Origin: Claveliimonas monacensis
GTDB lineage: Bacteria; Bacillota; Clostridia; Lachnospirales; Lachnospiraceae
Direction of reading: 5' to 3'
DNA: 64,000 nt
NCBI RefSeq assembly: GCF_014982975.1
Contig: NZ_JADCKL010000002.1
Coordinates: 248,001-312,000, forward strand
Positions 14,454 to 23,223 of this stretch are shown in pieces. The notes below the pieces were generated by a model. It did no database searches. It saw only the letters and a program-made list of their open reading frames with translations, and was not told the DNA's origin. Numbering within the stretch: position 1 is the first letter of the stretch; each line of letters starts with the position of its first letter. Made by a program: the position numbers and the translations under genes.

Positions 14454-16610
14454 TTACGAAATCCCCTTCATGGTAAGCTGAATCCGCTTTTTCTTCAGAT
14501 CCACGCTCATCACTTTCACGTCCACGACATCTCCCACACTCACCACTTCCAGGGGATGTTTGATAAACTTTTTATCCGTGATCTGGGAAATATGCACAAG
14601 CCCGTCCTGGTGTACGCCGATATCCACGAACACACCGAAGTCAATGACATTTCGCACAGTTCCTTTCAAGATCATGCCCTCTTTCAGATCTTTCATTTCC
14701 AGCACGTCGGTGCGCAGGATGGGCCTTGGCATCTCATCTCTCGGGTCTCTGGCCGGTTTCTCCAGCTCCTTCACGATGTCATGCAGGGTGATCTCCCCGA
14801 TGCCCAGCTCCTGTGCCAGCCCCTTCTCATTTTTGATGGTAAGGGACAGGCCTGCCAGTCTTCCCTTGGACACATCTTCCGGGGTAAATCCCTGCTTCGC
14901 AAGAAGGCTCTGCGCCGCCTCGTATGTCTCCGGGTGGACGCTTGTGGCATCCAGAGGGTTCGTCCCTCCCGTGATCCGCATAAATCCTGCGCTCTGCTCA
15001 AAAGCTTTCGGCCCCAGCCCCCGCACCTTGAGAAGCTGCCTTCTGTCCGTGAATTTTCCGTTCTCCTCACGGTAGGCCACAATGTTTTTTGCGATAGTCC
15101 CGCTGATACCGGATATGTAGGACAAAAGCGGAGCGGAGGCTGTATTCAGATCCACACCTACTTTATTGACGCAGTCCTCCACCACACCGGAGAGGGTGTC
15201 GTTTAATTTCTTCTGGTTCATATCGTGCTGGTACTGACCCACGCCGATGGATTTTGGATCGATCTTCACCAGTTCCGCCAGGGGATCCTGTAGTCTTCTG
15301 GCAATGGATGCGGCGCTTCTCTGTCCCACATCAAACTTCGGAAACTCTTCCGATGCCAGCTTGCTGGCTGAATACACGGAAGCTCCCGCCTCGTTGACAA
15401 TCACATACTCCACCTTCTGGGGAATTTCCTTTAACAGCTCCACGATAAACTGCTCCGACTCTCGGGAGGCTGTTCCGTTTCCAAGAGAGATCAGAGAAAT
15501 GTTATACTTCGGAATGATCTTTTTCAGCAGATCCTTGGACGCCTGGATCTTGGCAGGCGTGGTGGGCGCTGTGGGGTAGATCACCGTGGTTCCGATGACC
15601 TTTCCTGTAGGATCCACTACCGCCAGCTTGCATCCTGTACGGAAAGCAGGATCCCACCCAAGGACCGTCCGCCCTGCGATAGGCGGCTGCATGAGAAGCT
15701 GCTGCAGATTTTTGCCGAACACCTTAATGGCGCCGTCCTCTGCGCTCTCTGTCAGCTCGCTGCGGATCTCCCGCTCAATAGCCGGAGCAATGAGCCTTTT
15801 ATAGCTGTCCTCCACTGCCTCTTTAAGAACCGGGGAGGTGTAGGGGTTATTCCTGTGGATGGTCTTCTTCTCCAGGTACCTCAGGATATCCTCCTGGGGC
15901 GCCTCGATCTTCACTGTCAGGAATTTTTCTTTCTCCCCTCTGTTGACAGCCAGGATCCGATGCCCTGCCAGCTTCGTCACCGGCTCCTCAAAGTCATAGT
16001 ACATCTCATACACGGACTCCGCATCTTCATCCTTTGCTTTGGATACCATTTTCCCCTTCTGCCTTGTCAGCTTCCGGATATGGCTTCTGTAGTCCGCATC
16101 GTCGGAAATACTCTCCGCGATAATGTCCCTCGCTCCGGCGATGGCGTCCTCCGGCGTCTGTACATCCTTCCCAGGATCCACATACTTCTGTGCCTCCATC
16201 TCCAACGGCTCCTTAGCGCTCTGCAGCATGATAAATACAGCCAGCGGCTCCAGTCCCTTCTCCTTTGCAATGATGGCCCTTGTCCTTCGCTTCGGACGGT
16301 AAGGGCGGTAGAGATCCTCCACCTCCACCAGGGTTTGTGCGGCCAGGATCTGTTTTTTCAGTTCCTCCGTCAGTTTTCCCTGTTCCTCTATGGTAGAGAG
16401 CACCTGCTCCTTCTTCTCCTCCAGTCCCCGAAGATACTGAAGCCTCTCATGCAGCGTCCTAAGCTGCGCGTCGTCCAGCGTCCCGGTGGCTTCCTTTCTG
16501 TATCTGGCAATAAAGGGGATGGTATTTCCCTCATCGATGAGCCTGACTGCTGCATCCACCTGCCATCTTTTCACTCCAAGCTCATCTGTGATTTTCTGAT
16601 TAATATCCAT
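14454..16610 (-). CDS. tex: Tex-family RNA-binding transcription accessory protein
   Basis: A 718-residue cytoplasmic protein matching the Tex family over its length: N-terminal helical region (IPFIARYRKEATG, LRTLHERLQYLRGLEEKKE), a YqgF/RuvC-like fold (TVLGWDPAFRTGCKLAVVDP), helix-hairpin-helix repeats (SGISGTIAKNIVAYREENG) and a C-terminal S1 domain (GMILKGTVRNVIDFGVFVDI then HQDGLVHISQI). Tex binds nucleic acid and influences transcription and RNA turnover. The frame stays open 24 codons upstream, but family alignment favours Met in MDINQKITDELGV (16610); an ATG six codons earlier is possible. Followed 12 nt later by a MerR gene. Confidence 0.93.
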   Translation of the reverse strand: MDINQKITDELGVKRWQVDAAVRLIDEGNTIPFIARYRKEATGTLDDAQLRTLHERLQYLRGLEEKKEQVLSTIEEQGKLTEELKKQILAAQTLVEVEDLYRPYRPKRRTRAIIAKEKGLEPLAVFIMLQSAKEPLEMEAQKYVDPGKDVQTPEDAIAGARDIIAESISDDADYRSHIRKLTRQKGKMVSKAKDEDAESVYEMYYDFEEPVTKLAGHRILAVNRGEKEKFLTVKIEAPQEDILRYLEKKTIHRNNPYTSPVLKEAVEDSYKRLIAPAIEREIRSELTESAEDGAIKVFGKNLQQLLMQPPIAGRTVLGWDPAFRTGCKLAVVDPTGKVIGTTVIYPTAPTTPAKIQASKDLLKKIIPKYNISLISLGNGTASRESEQFIVELLKEIPQKVEYVIVNEAGASVYSASKLASEEFPKFDVGQRSAASIARRLQDPLAELVKIDPKSIGVGQYQHDMNQKKLNDTLSGVVEDCVNKVGVDLNTASAPLLSYISGISGTIAKNIVAYREENGKFTDRRQLLKVRGLGPKAFEQSAGFMRITGGTNPLDATSVHPETYEAAQSLLAKQGFTPEDVSKGRLAGLSLTIKNEKGLAQELGIGEITLHDIVKELEKPARDPRDEMPRPILRTDVLEMKDLKEGMILKGTVRNVIDFGVFVDIGVHQDGLVHISQITDKKFIKHPLEVVSVGDVVDVKVMSVDLKKKRIQLTMKGIS

Positions 16611-16756
16611 TCTGTCTTTTAACCTCATTTCATAAATCCGCCTCACCACCGCATGAGCCACAGACGCTCCCGGGGCAGGCATGTATCAGAGTTTATTATA
16701 TAGGAAATCCCCATGATACGCAACGCGCAGCACAATACCGAGTTCACTCTGTTTTC

Positions 16757-16785
16757 TTGAAACTGCCTGGGAAATGTGCTATGAT
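16757..16785 (+). promoter_or_regulatory. Promoter of the TetR gene
   Basis: TTGAAA (16757-16762), 17 nt and TATGAT (16780-16785) form a good sigma-A promoter. It lies inside the upstream extension of the TetR reading frame, which supports the later start at 16826. Confidence 0.75.
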
Positions 16786-16825
16786 ACAAGAAAATACACT
16801 GGAACACAAAAGGGGCGTTATTCAT

Positions 16826-17425
16826 ATGGAACAAACACAGGAATTATCCAGACAACAGCAGAAATCAAAGGAGACAAAGGACCGGATCTTCCAGGCGGCC
16901 AAGACGATTCTGCGAAAAAAGGGATATGAAGGTCTGTCCATCAAAAATATATGTGAGGAGGCCGGGGTCTCCAACGGAAGCTTCTACCACCATTTTAAGA
17001 CAAAGGATGATCTTTTGTCCTACTATATCGAGGAGCAGCCCAGCGTGGATGCTGACTGTCTGGAGCTTCCGGCCAATGCGGAGGAGGCCAAAACTGCCAT
17101 TATCCACGTATATCTGAACTATGTGAAATACTGCCGGGAGCTGGGGCTGGACTTCGTGTCCAACTACTACACCCCCAAGAACCAGTCACTGAACCCGGAT
17201 ATCCGAACCGAGCGCCCCTACCCCATCGTCACTGTGCAGAATTATCTGCAGCGCGCCCTGGACGCAGGCGTGATCCAGATGAAATACCCGCTGGAGGAAG
17301 TGACAAGCGACATCCGCACCATTGTCATCGGCGTTGTGTTTGACTGGTGTCTGAAGATCGGTAAGTCAGATTTCGAGGGAAATATGCGCCGCCTTCTCAC
17401 CACTTATCTGGACGGACTTTTTTAA
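16826..17425 (+). CDS. TetR/AcrR-family transcriptional regulator
   Basis: A 199-residue regulator. Residues about 15-60 form the TetR DNA-binding domain: DRIFQAAKTILRKKGYEGLS, IKNICEEAGVSNGSFYHHFK and KDDLLSYYIEE. The C-terminal helices form an unassigned ligand-binding and dimerisation domain. Start ATG 16826 follows AAGGGG at about 9 nt and lies downstream of a promoter; upstream in-frame ATGs overlap that promoter. No partner gene is adjacent in the same direction apart from an independently promoted acetyltransferase, so the regulated gene is not evident. Confidence 0.85.
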   Translation: MEQTQELSRQQQKSKETKDRIFQAAKTILRKKGYEGLSIKNICEEAGVSNGSFYHHFKTKDDLLSYYIEEQPSVDADCLELPANAEEAKTAIIHVYLNYVKYCRELGLDFVSNYYTPKNQSLNPDIRTERPYPIVTVQNYLQRALDAGVIQMKYPLEEVTSDIRTIVIGVVFDWCLKIGKSDFEGNMRRLLTTYLDGLF

Positions 17426-17444
17426 TACCCCCGTTTCCATCCAG

Positions 17445-17469
17445 GCCCCGGCTCCTTTGGTGCCGGGGC
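17445..17469 (+). terminator. Terminator after the TetR gene
   Basis: GCCCCGGC and GCCGGGGC form an 8-bp GC-rich stem followed by a weak T-tract (TCTTGCTTTCCTTTCT), 20 nt past the TetR stop. Confidence 0.65.
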
Positions 17470-17471
17470 TC

Positions 17472-17500
17472 TTGCTTTCCTTTCTGCCACATGATATGAT
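17472..17500 (+). promoter_or_regulatory. Promoter of the GNAT gene
   Basis: TTGCTT (17472-17477), 17 nt and TATGAT (17495-17500) lie between the TetR terminator and the acetyltransferase start. Confidence 0.6.
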
Positions 17501-17549
17501 GTGGACAGATAACGGCGCAGTACAAAACGCCAAAAAAGGAGTATATATT

Positions 17550-18017
17550 ATGCTGATCATCAGAGACATGGAACAAAAAGACGAGGCAGTCATCCTGGAA
17601 ATGATGCAGGACTTCTATAACAGTCCTGCCTGTCTTCACACAGTACCGGAGGAAAACTTCCGCCGCACTCTCACAGAGGCTTCTGCGGGTAATCCCTGTG
17701 TCAGAGTCCTGATTCTGGAAGAAAAAGAAGGACAAGATTCTGAGACGCCTGCTCTTCCTCTGGGCTACGCTCACTTCACCGTCTCCTGGAATAACGAAGC
17801 AGGAGGAAAGCAGATCTGGTTTGACGAGTTGTATCTGAAAGCTGAGGCCAGAGGAAAAGGCTGTGGCACAAAAGTATTCAAATGGCTGGAAGAAAACTGT
17901 CCCGACGTGAAGCGTATCCGCCTTGAAGTGACAAAAGAAAATACCCGGGCCATCTCGCTGTACGAGAGACTGGGTTATGAAGAACTGCCCTATTACCAGA
18001 TGTGCCGGGATTTTTAA
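17550..18017 (+). CDS. GNAT-family N-acetyltransferase
   Basis: A 155-residue protein with the GNAT fold. Motif A is in DELYLKAEARGKGCGTKVF, where RGKGCGT binds the acetyl-CoA pyrophosphate, and motif B is in NTRAISLYERLGYEEL. Family members acetylate amines on small molecules, peptides or proteins using acetyl-CoA; the acceptor is not deducible here. Start ATG 17550 follows AAAAAAGGAG at 8 nt; the frame upstream runs through the promoter and the TetR terminator and is not coding. It is a single-gene unit ending at a shared terminator opposite nrdD. Confidence 0.87.
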   Translation: MLIIRDMEQKDEAVILEMMQDFYNSPACLHTVPEENFRRTLTEASAGNPCVRVLILEEKEGQDSETPALPLGYAHFTVSWNNEAGGKQIWFDELYLKAEARGKGCGTKVFKWLEENCPDVKRIRLEVTKENTRAISLYERLGYEELPYYQMCRDF

Positions 18018-18033
18018 AATACACAAAAAGTAT

Positions 18034-18077
18034 CTCCGCAGACTGTACATCCATATCGCTGTATACAGTCTGCAGAG
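18034..18077. terminator. Bidirectional terminator between GNAT and nrdD
   Basis: CTCCGCAGACTGTA and TACAGTCTGCAGAG form a long stem with one mismatch. T-runs follow in both directions, so it can end both convergent genes. Confidence 0.8.
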
Positions 18078-18100
18078 TTTTTTCTATCCTCTTTCCATTT

Positions 18101-20479
18101 CTATCCTTCCGCATACTTCCTGATATTGGAAGCATTGGTCAGCTTCTCCACCCCGTCTTCCTTGATCACCACCAGGGTCGGTGCTGACATGATCTTGTAT
18201 TTCTTCGCCAGATCTTTATGTTCTTCCGCATCCACCACTTTGTACTCCATGTGGGCGTCCTCCAGCGCCTTCTTTGCGATGGCGCAGTTCGGGCAAGTGC
18301 TGGTTGTGAAAAGTAGCTTCACCGGAGCTTCGGGAATTTCCCCCGCCGCTGCCTTTTCTGCGGTCCCGGTCTCTGCCGCCTCTGTCTGGACATGGGCGTG
18401 GAAATGAGAGTGACTCAGGTCGTAGACTTTTCTGTCCTTGAACTCCTGTGTCTTTCCGTCGTTCCAGTTCTGCACCGGACGATAGTAGCCTGTGATACGG
18501 CTGTACACTTCCGTCTTTCCGCCACACTCCGGACAGGTGTAGTGCTCCCCTGCAATGTAACCGTGATCCTTGCAGATGGAATATGTCGGCGAGAGCGTGT
18601 AGTAGGGCAGCTTGTAGTTCTCCGCAATCTTGCGCACCAGGGCTGCCGCTGATTTCCAGGAAGGCAGCTTCTCCCCCAGGAACGCGTGAAATACGGTTCC
18701 CGACGTGTACAGTGTCTGCAGATCGTCCTGGATATCCAGAGCGTCAAAAATATCCTCTGTGTACCCCACCGGCAGATGGGAACTGTTTGTATAGTAGGGC
18801 GTTCCGTTTCCTTCCGCCGCTGTGATGATATCCGGGAACTGCTCCACATCGTGTTTTGCAAACCGGTAGGCAGTGGACTCCGCCGGGGTAGCCTCCAGAT
18901 TGTACAGGTCGCCGTACTGCTCCTGGTAGCCGGAGAGCCGCTCCCGCATATGGTTCAGCACCCTCTTGGAAAATTCCTGGGTCTCCGGGTGGGTCATGTC
19001 TTTTTGTATCCATTTTGCGTTCAGTCCGGCCTCGTTCATTCCCACAAGTCCGATAGTGGAGAAGTGGTTTTCAAAGCTGCCCAGATATCTCTTTGTGTAG
19101 GGGTACAGCCCGCCCTCCAGAAGTTTTGTGATAACGGTCCGCTTCACATGAAGGGATCTGGCGGAGATATCCATGAGCCGGTCCAGCCGCTCCATGAACT
19201 CTTCCTCATTCTCCGACTGGTAGGCAAGCCGGGGCATGTTGATGGTGACCACACCCACAGAACCGGTGCTCTCCCCGCTTCCAAAAAAGCCGCCGGACTT
19301 TTTCCTAAGTTCCCTTAAGTCCAGGCGGAGGCGGCAGCACATGCTGCGCACGTCGCTTGGCTCCATATCGCTGTTGATATAGTTGGAGAAATAGGGGGTT
19401 CCGTATTTGGACGTCATCTCAAAGAGAAGACGGTTATTCTCTGTGTCTGACCAGTCAAAATCACTGGTGATGGAGTAGGTGGGGATGGGGTACTGGAAAC
19501 CTCTTCCGTGGGCGTCCCCCTCGATCATGATCTCGATAAACGCTTTGTTGATCATGTCCATCTCTTTTTTGCAGTCCCCGTAGGTGAAATCCATCTCTTT
19601 TCCCCCTACGATAGCCGGAAGGTTGGCCAGGTCATCGGGCACCGTCCAGTCCAGGGTGATGTTGGAGAAAGGCGCCTGGGTTCCCCAGCGGGACGGTGTA
19701 TTCACGCCGTAGATGAAGGACTCAATACATTTCTTCACACCCTCGTAGTCCAGGTGGTCTGTCCGCGCAAAAGGCGCCAGGTATGTGTCAAAGGAGGAGA
19801 AAGCCTGGGCTCCCGCCCACTCGTTCTGCATGATGCCAAGGAAGTTCACCATCTGGTTGCACAGCACGCTCAGATGCTTTGCCGGGGAGGAAGAGATCTT
19901 GCCCGGAATGCCTCCTAAGCCCTCCTGGATCAGCTGCTTTAATGACCAGCCCGCGCAGTAGCCTGTCAGCATGGAGAGGTCATGGATGTGGATGTCCGCG
20001 TTCCGGTGGGCCTGGCCGATCTCCTGGTCATAGATCTCCGAGAGCCAGTAGTTGGCTGTGATGGCTCCCGAGTTGCTTAAGATGAGACCTCCTACCGAGT
20101 AGGTGACGGTGGAGTTCTCTTTCACCCGCCAGTCATTGATATTGACATAGTTATCCACGATCTCTTTATAGTTCAGCATGGTGGAACCCAGATTGCGGAT
20201 CTTCTCCCGGTTCTTCCGGTAGAGAATGTAGGCTTTGGCCACGTCCGCGTAGCCCGCCTGGACCAGGACCCGCTCAACACTGTCCTGGATCTGCTCCACC
20301 TGGATCTGCTCATTCTTGATCTTCGGCTCAAAATCCGCCGTCACTTTCAGAGCCATCATATCGATGATGGATGGATGATACTGTTTCTGCTGTGCTTCAA
20401 AGGCTTTTGTGATGGCCGCGCTGATCTTGTCTATATGAAAATCCGCGATCTGCCCGTCCCTTTTTACTACCTGGTACAT
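18101..20479 (-). CDS. nrdD: Anaerobic ribonucleoside-triphosphate reductase with C-terminal redoxin domain
   Basis: A 792-residue class III reductase that makes dNTPs from NTPs without oxygen. The N-terminal ATP-cone (YQVVKRDGQIADFHIDKIS) senses ATP/dATP. The core includes FIYGVNTPSRWGTQAPFSN. Near the end, C636, C649 and C652 (YTCPECGG) form the zinc site, and Gly about 664 in SRITGYYRPV is the glycyl-radical position. Residues about 720-792 add a glutaredoxin/thioredoxin-like domain with a TCPNC redox site (C729/C732), an extension that could supply reducing equivalents in cis. Start ATG 20479 has GGGGAGG 7 nt upstream; an earlier in-frame start lacks a site. Two NrdR boxes precede its promoter. 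Confidence 0.96.
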   Translation of the reverse strand: MYQVVKRDGQIADFHIDKISAAITKAFEAQQKQYHPSIIDMMALKVTADFEPKIKNEQIQVEQIQDSVERVLVQAGYADVAKAYILYRKNREKIRNLGSTMLNYKEIVDNYVNINDWRVKENSTVTYSVGGLILSNSGAITANYWLSEIYDQEIGQAHRNADIHIHDLSMLTGYCAGWSLKQLIQEGLGGIPGKISSSPAKHLSVLCNQMVNFLGIMQNEWAGAQAFSSFDTYLAPFARTDHLDYEGVKKCIESFIYGVNTPSRWGTQAPFSNITLDWTVPDDLANLPAIVGGKEMDFTYGDCKKEMDMINKAFIEIMIEGDAHGRGFQYPIPTYSITSDFDWSDTENNRLLFEMTSKYGTPYFSNYINSDMEPSDVRSMCCRLRLDLRELRKKSGGFFGSGESTGSVGVVTINMPRLAYQSENEEEFMERLDRLMDISARSLHVKRTVITKLLEGGLYPYTKRYLGSFENHFSTIGLVGMNEAGLNAKWIQKDMTHPETQEFSKRVLNHMRERLSGYQEQYGDLYNLEATPAESTAYRFAKHDVEQFPDIITAAEGNGTPYYTNSSHLPVGYTEDIFDALDIQDDLQTLYTSGTVFHAFLGEKLPSWKSAAALVRKIAENYKLPYYTLSPTYSICKDHGYIAGEHYTCPECGGKTEVYSRITGYYRPVQNWNDGKTQEFKDRKVYDLSHSHFHAHVQTEAAETGTAEKAAAGEIPEAPVKLLFTTSTCPNCAIAKKALEDAHMEYKVVDAEEHKDLAKKYKIMSAPTLVVIKEDGVEKLTNASNIRKYAEG

Positions 20480-20542
20480 ACGACAACCTCCCCTTTTTAT
20501 CTTTCTTGATCTCACTGTATTTATTTTTGTCCCAGTCCCTAT

Positions 20543-20572
20543 ATCATATCACCCTGCCCTTGATGCAGTCAA
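20543..20572 (-). promoter_or_regulatory. nrdD promoter
   Basis: On the minus strand TTGACT (20567-20572), 18 nt and TATGAT (20543-20548) lie about 64 nt before the nrdD start and immediately downstream of two NrdR boxes. Confidence 0.75.
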
Positions 20573-20578
20573 TAAAAA

Positions 20579-20594
20579 TAACAATATATTGTGT
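20579..20594 (-). promoter_or_regulatory. NrdR box 1 (promoter-proximal)
   Basis: The core ACAATATATTGT is a perfect palindrome matching the NrdR consensus acaCwAtATaTwGtgt. It ends 7 nt upstream of the nrdD -35 element. NrdR represses ribonucleotide reductase genes when dATP is high. Confidence 0.82.
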
Positions 20595-20611
20595 GTTTAT
20601 TTTTCCTTTCC

Positions 20612-20627
20612 ACACAATATATTGTTA
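20612..20627 (-). promoter_or_regulatory. NrdR box 2 (distal)
   Basis: A second exact copy of ACAATATATTGT, 33 bp centre to centre from box 1, or about three helical turns. That is the usual spacing of paired NrdR sites. Confidence 0.82.
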
Positions 20628-20649
20628 TTATGTATTCTTTACGTAATAA

Positions 20650-21339
20650 TCACAATCCCCGGATCTGCGCGGTTTTTACATACTTTTTCACAATCTCCAG
20701 GGCCTGGAAAAGGATCTTTTCATCGTAGGCGTGAAGGCCGGGGGCGATCACATGCCCCGAGTCCATGAACTGCTGGAGAAAATACTGATCCGCTCCTTCT
20801 ATCCATCTGCCCATTTCCTCAAAATCTGCCTTCTGGTGGAACTCCCTCACCACAGTGGTGCGGAATTCATAGGGGATCTCCCCGCCCATGAGAAACCGGA
20901 TACTCCGGTCAACGTTCCCCACATCATACGTCTCCGCTCCAATGGTACGTCCGTAGTGTTCCGGCGCGTTTTTCAGATCCATGGCCACATAGTCCAGAAG
21001 TCCCTTTTCCGCCAGACTCTCCAGCTTATCCGGCATACTTCCGTTAGTGTCCAGCTTCACACTGTACCCCAGCGAGCGCACCCCTCTTATAAAATCCTCC
21101 AGATCCGGCTGCAGCAGAGGTTCCCCGCCGCTGATGCACACCCCGTCCAGCAGCCCCTGCCTTTTTCTCAGAAACCGGAAGATTTCTTCCCCGGTTACAG
21201 TCACCTCAGGTTTTCCAGTCACCAGATCCGCGTTGTGGCAGAACGGACAACGGAAGTTGCAGCCGCCTGTAAAAATTGTACATGCCACCTTTCCCGGGTA
21301 GTCCAGAAGAGTCAGTTTCTGAATGCCGCAAATGACCAT
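20650..21339 (-). CDS. nrdG: Anaerobic ribonucleotide-reductase activating radical-SAM enzyme
   Basis: A 229-residue radical-SAM activase that installs the glycyl radical on NrdD. The [4Fe-4S] motif is GGCNFRCPFCHNAD (CxxxCxxC) near residue 30, and GVCISGGEPLLQ is the SAM-binding GGE motif. The sequence is of the longer NrdG type beginning GIQKLTLLDYPGKVACTIFT. Start ATG 21339 follows AGGAGG at 9 nt; a start six codons earlier lacks a site. It lies upstream of nrdD on the same strand, but the promoter and NrdR boxes fall between the two, so nrdD can be induced separately. Confidence 0.93.
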   Translation of the reverse strand: MVICGIQKLTLLDYPGKVACTIFTGGCNFRCPFCHNADLVTGKPEVTVTGEEIFRFLRKRQGLLDGVCISGGEPLLQPDLEDFIRGVRSLGYSVKLDTNGSMPDKLESLAEKGLLDYVAMDLKNAPEHYGRTIGAETYDVGNVDRSIRFLMGGEIPYEFRTTVVREFHQKADFEEMGRWIEGADQYFLQQFMDSGHVIAPGLHAYDEKILFQALEIVKKYVKTAQIRGL

Positions 21340-21399
21340 GATCTGTCGCCTCCTCATCTTATTTACGACCTACTATAGCACAAATTTTTCAAATGAGGA

Positions 21400-21428
21400 A
21401 TGACAAACCAAAAGAACTGTCTTATAAT
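21400..21428 (+). promoter_or_regulatory. Promoter of the Lrp-aminotransferase operon
   Basis: ATGACA (21400-21405), 17 nt and TATAAT (21423-21428) precede the Lrp gene start by about 40 nt. The divergent nrdG gene has only a weak TATAGT-type -10 in the same gap. Confidence 0.7.
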
Positions 21429-21466
21429 GGACCCTATATCATGAAATTAAAGAAGGAGGAAAACGA

Positions 21467-21958
21467 ATGGATAAAATCAGAAAACAGATCCTGCTCACCC
21501 TTGAGACAAACAGCAGGATCGATCTGAAGGAGCTGGCTGTACTTCTCGGAACCGACGAAGTCACTATCGCAAACGAAGTGGCAGCCATGGAAAAAGAACA
21601 TATCATATGCGGATATCACACGCTGATCGACTGGGACAAGGCAGGAGTGGAGCTTGTCAACGCCCTCATCGAAGTGCGTGTCACCCCGCAGAGGGATCAG
21701 GGATTTGACAAGATCGCCGAGCGCATCTACAACTATCCCGAGGTGTCCGCCACATATCTGATCTCCGGCGGCTATGACCTGCTTGTCACCATCGAAGGAC
21801 GAACTCTGCAGGAAATTTCCCGCTTTGTCTCCAGCAAGTTGTCTCCTATCGACGAGGTGGTCAGCACAGCCACCTATTTTATTCTGAAAAAATATAAAGA
21901 CCACGGAACAATCCTGGCCAATAAAACAAAAGGAGAAAGGATGCTGATTACACCATGA
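21467..21958 (+). CDS. Lrp/AsnC-family transcriptional regulator
   Basis: A 163-residue regulator. Residues 1-60 hold the helix-turn-helix (RIDLKELAVLLGTDEVTIAN) and residues about 65-145 the RAM/ligand domain (ALIEVRVTPQRDQGFDKIAE, then TYLISGGYDLLVTIEG). Family members bind amino acids and form octamers. ATG 21467 follows AAGGAGG. The stop overlaps the start of an aminotransferase gene by 4 nt (ATGA), so the two are translationally coupled. This pairing is common in Firmicutes and suggests that the regulator senses the transaminated amino acid. Confidence 0.9.
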   Translation: MDKIRKQILLTLETNSRIDLKELAVLLGTDEVTIANEVAAMEKEHIICGYHTLIDWDKAGVELVNALIEVRVTPQRDQGFDKIAERIYNYPEVSATYLISGGYDLLVTIEGRTLQEISRFVSSKLSPIDEVVSTATYFILKKYKDHGTILANKTKGERMLITP

Positions 21959-23121
21959 CAAGAAACCCACTCTCAAAAAAAGCAGTCTCCCTGGCCCCCT
22001 CGGGCATCCGGAAATTCTTTGACATCGTAAGCGAGATGGAGGACGCCATCTCCCTGGGTGTGGGGGAACCGGATTTTGACACCCCCTGGCGTGTCCGCGA
22101 GGAAGGAATCTACTCTCTGGAGAGGGGCCGCACTTTCTATACATCCAACGCAGGTCTGAAGGAGCTGAAGATCGAGATCAGCCGCTACCTGGAACGGACC
22201 ATCCACGTCACCTACAACCATGCCAGCGAAGTGCTGGTGACTGTAGGCGGCAGCGAGGCCATCGACCTGGCTTTCCGCGCCATGCTGGATTCCGGAGATG
22301 AAGTGCTCATCCCCCAGCCCAGCTATGTGTCCTACCTGCCCTGCGCCGTGCTGGCAGACGGCGTCCCGGTGACCATACCGCTGAAGCATGAAAATGCCTT
22401 CAGACTGACCCGAGAGGAACTGGAGGCCGCCATCACTCCCAGGACAAAGATCCTTGTGCTTCCGTTTCCAAATAACCCCACCGGGTCGGTCATGACAAAG
22501 GAAGATCTGGAACCCATCGCAGAGGTAGTCAAAGAGCACGATCTCTACGTAGTCTCCGATGAGATTTACTCTGAGCTTACCTACAGCGGACAGCACTGCT
22601 CCATCGCTTCCCTTCCGGGCATGCGGGAGCGGACTCTTGTCATCAATGGTTTCTCCAAGGGCTTTGCCATGACAGGCTGGCGTCTGGGCTACGTCTGCGG
22701 ACCTGCCCCCATTGTGGAACAGATGACAAAGATCCATCAGTACGCCATCATGTGCGCTCCCACCACAAGCCAGTATGCCGCTGTGGAGGCCCTTCGCAAC
22801 TGCGGAAAAGACGTGGAGAACATGCGGGAGTCCTACAACCAGAGACGCCGGTTCCTTATGAACGAATTCCGGAAAATGGGCCTTCAGTGCTTTGAGCCCT
22901 TCGGCGCCTTCTACGCCTTCCCCTCCATCCAGGAGTTCGGCATGACTTCCGAGGAATTCGCCACCCGGCTCCTCCAGGAAGAGAAAGTAGCTGTGGTACC
23001 CGGGACAGCCTTTGGGGACTGCGGCGAAGGGTTCTTGCGTATCTCCTACGCCTACTCTCTTGAAGACTTAAAAGAAGCCATCGGACGGCTGGAGAAGTTC
23101 GTCAGACGGCTGAGAGGATAA
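21955..23121 (+). CDS. Class I/II pyridoxal-phosphate aminotransferase
   Basis: A 388-residue fold-type I aminotransferase, close to the aspartate/aromatic (PatA-like) group. SLGVGEPDFDTP is the N-terminal substrate motif, PNNPTG the Asn that contacts the cofactor, SDEIYSEL holds the Asp (202) that pairs with the pyridine nitrogen, and INGFSKGFAMTGWRLGY holds the Schiff-base Lys (about 235). It exchanges the amino group between an amino acid and a 2-oxoacid; the substrate is not determined by sequence. The gene overlaps the Lrp gene by 4 nt and ends before a weak hairpin. Confidence 0.92.
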   Translation: MTRNPLSKKAVSLAPSGIRKFFDIVSEMEDAISLGVGEPDFDTPWRVREEGIYSLERGRTFYTSNAGLKELKIEISRYLERTIHVTYNHASEVLVTVGGSEAIDLAFRAMLDSGDEVLIPQPSYVSYLPCAVLADGVPVTIPLKHENAFRLTREELEAAITPRTKILVLPFPNNPTGSVMTKEDLEPIAEVVKEHDLYVVSDEIYSELTYSGQHCSIASLPGMRERTLVINGFSKGFAMTGWRLGYVCGPAPIVEQMTKIHQYAIMCAPTTSQYAAVEALRNCGKDVENMRESYNQRRRFLMNEFRKMGLQCFEPFGAFYAFPSIQEFGMTSEEFATRLLQEEKVAVVPGTAFGDCGEGFLRISYAYSLEDLKEAIGRLEKFVRRLRG

Positions 23122-23177
23122 AATCATTTTTATAACATTTACAAGTAGAATTGTATAAAATCGCTCCATAAACAACG

Positions 23178-23205
23178 CAAGGCCAGCCTGTTACAGCCAG
23201 CCTTG
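23178..23205. terminator. Weak hairpin between convergent genes
   Basis: CAAGGC pairs with GCCTTG around an inner CTG/CAG stem. There is no strong T-tract on either strand, so a terminator role is only likely from its position between convergent stops. Confidence 0.35.
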
Positions 23206-23223
23206 AAAAAATATTTTATCCAC

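Noticed and set aside
16611-16682. 24-codon N-terminal extension of Tex
   Set aside because: Family members begin near MDINQKITDELGV, and no ribosome-binding site precedes the farthest start.
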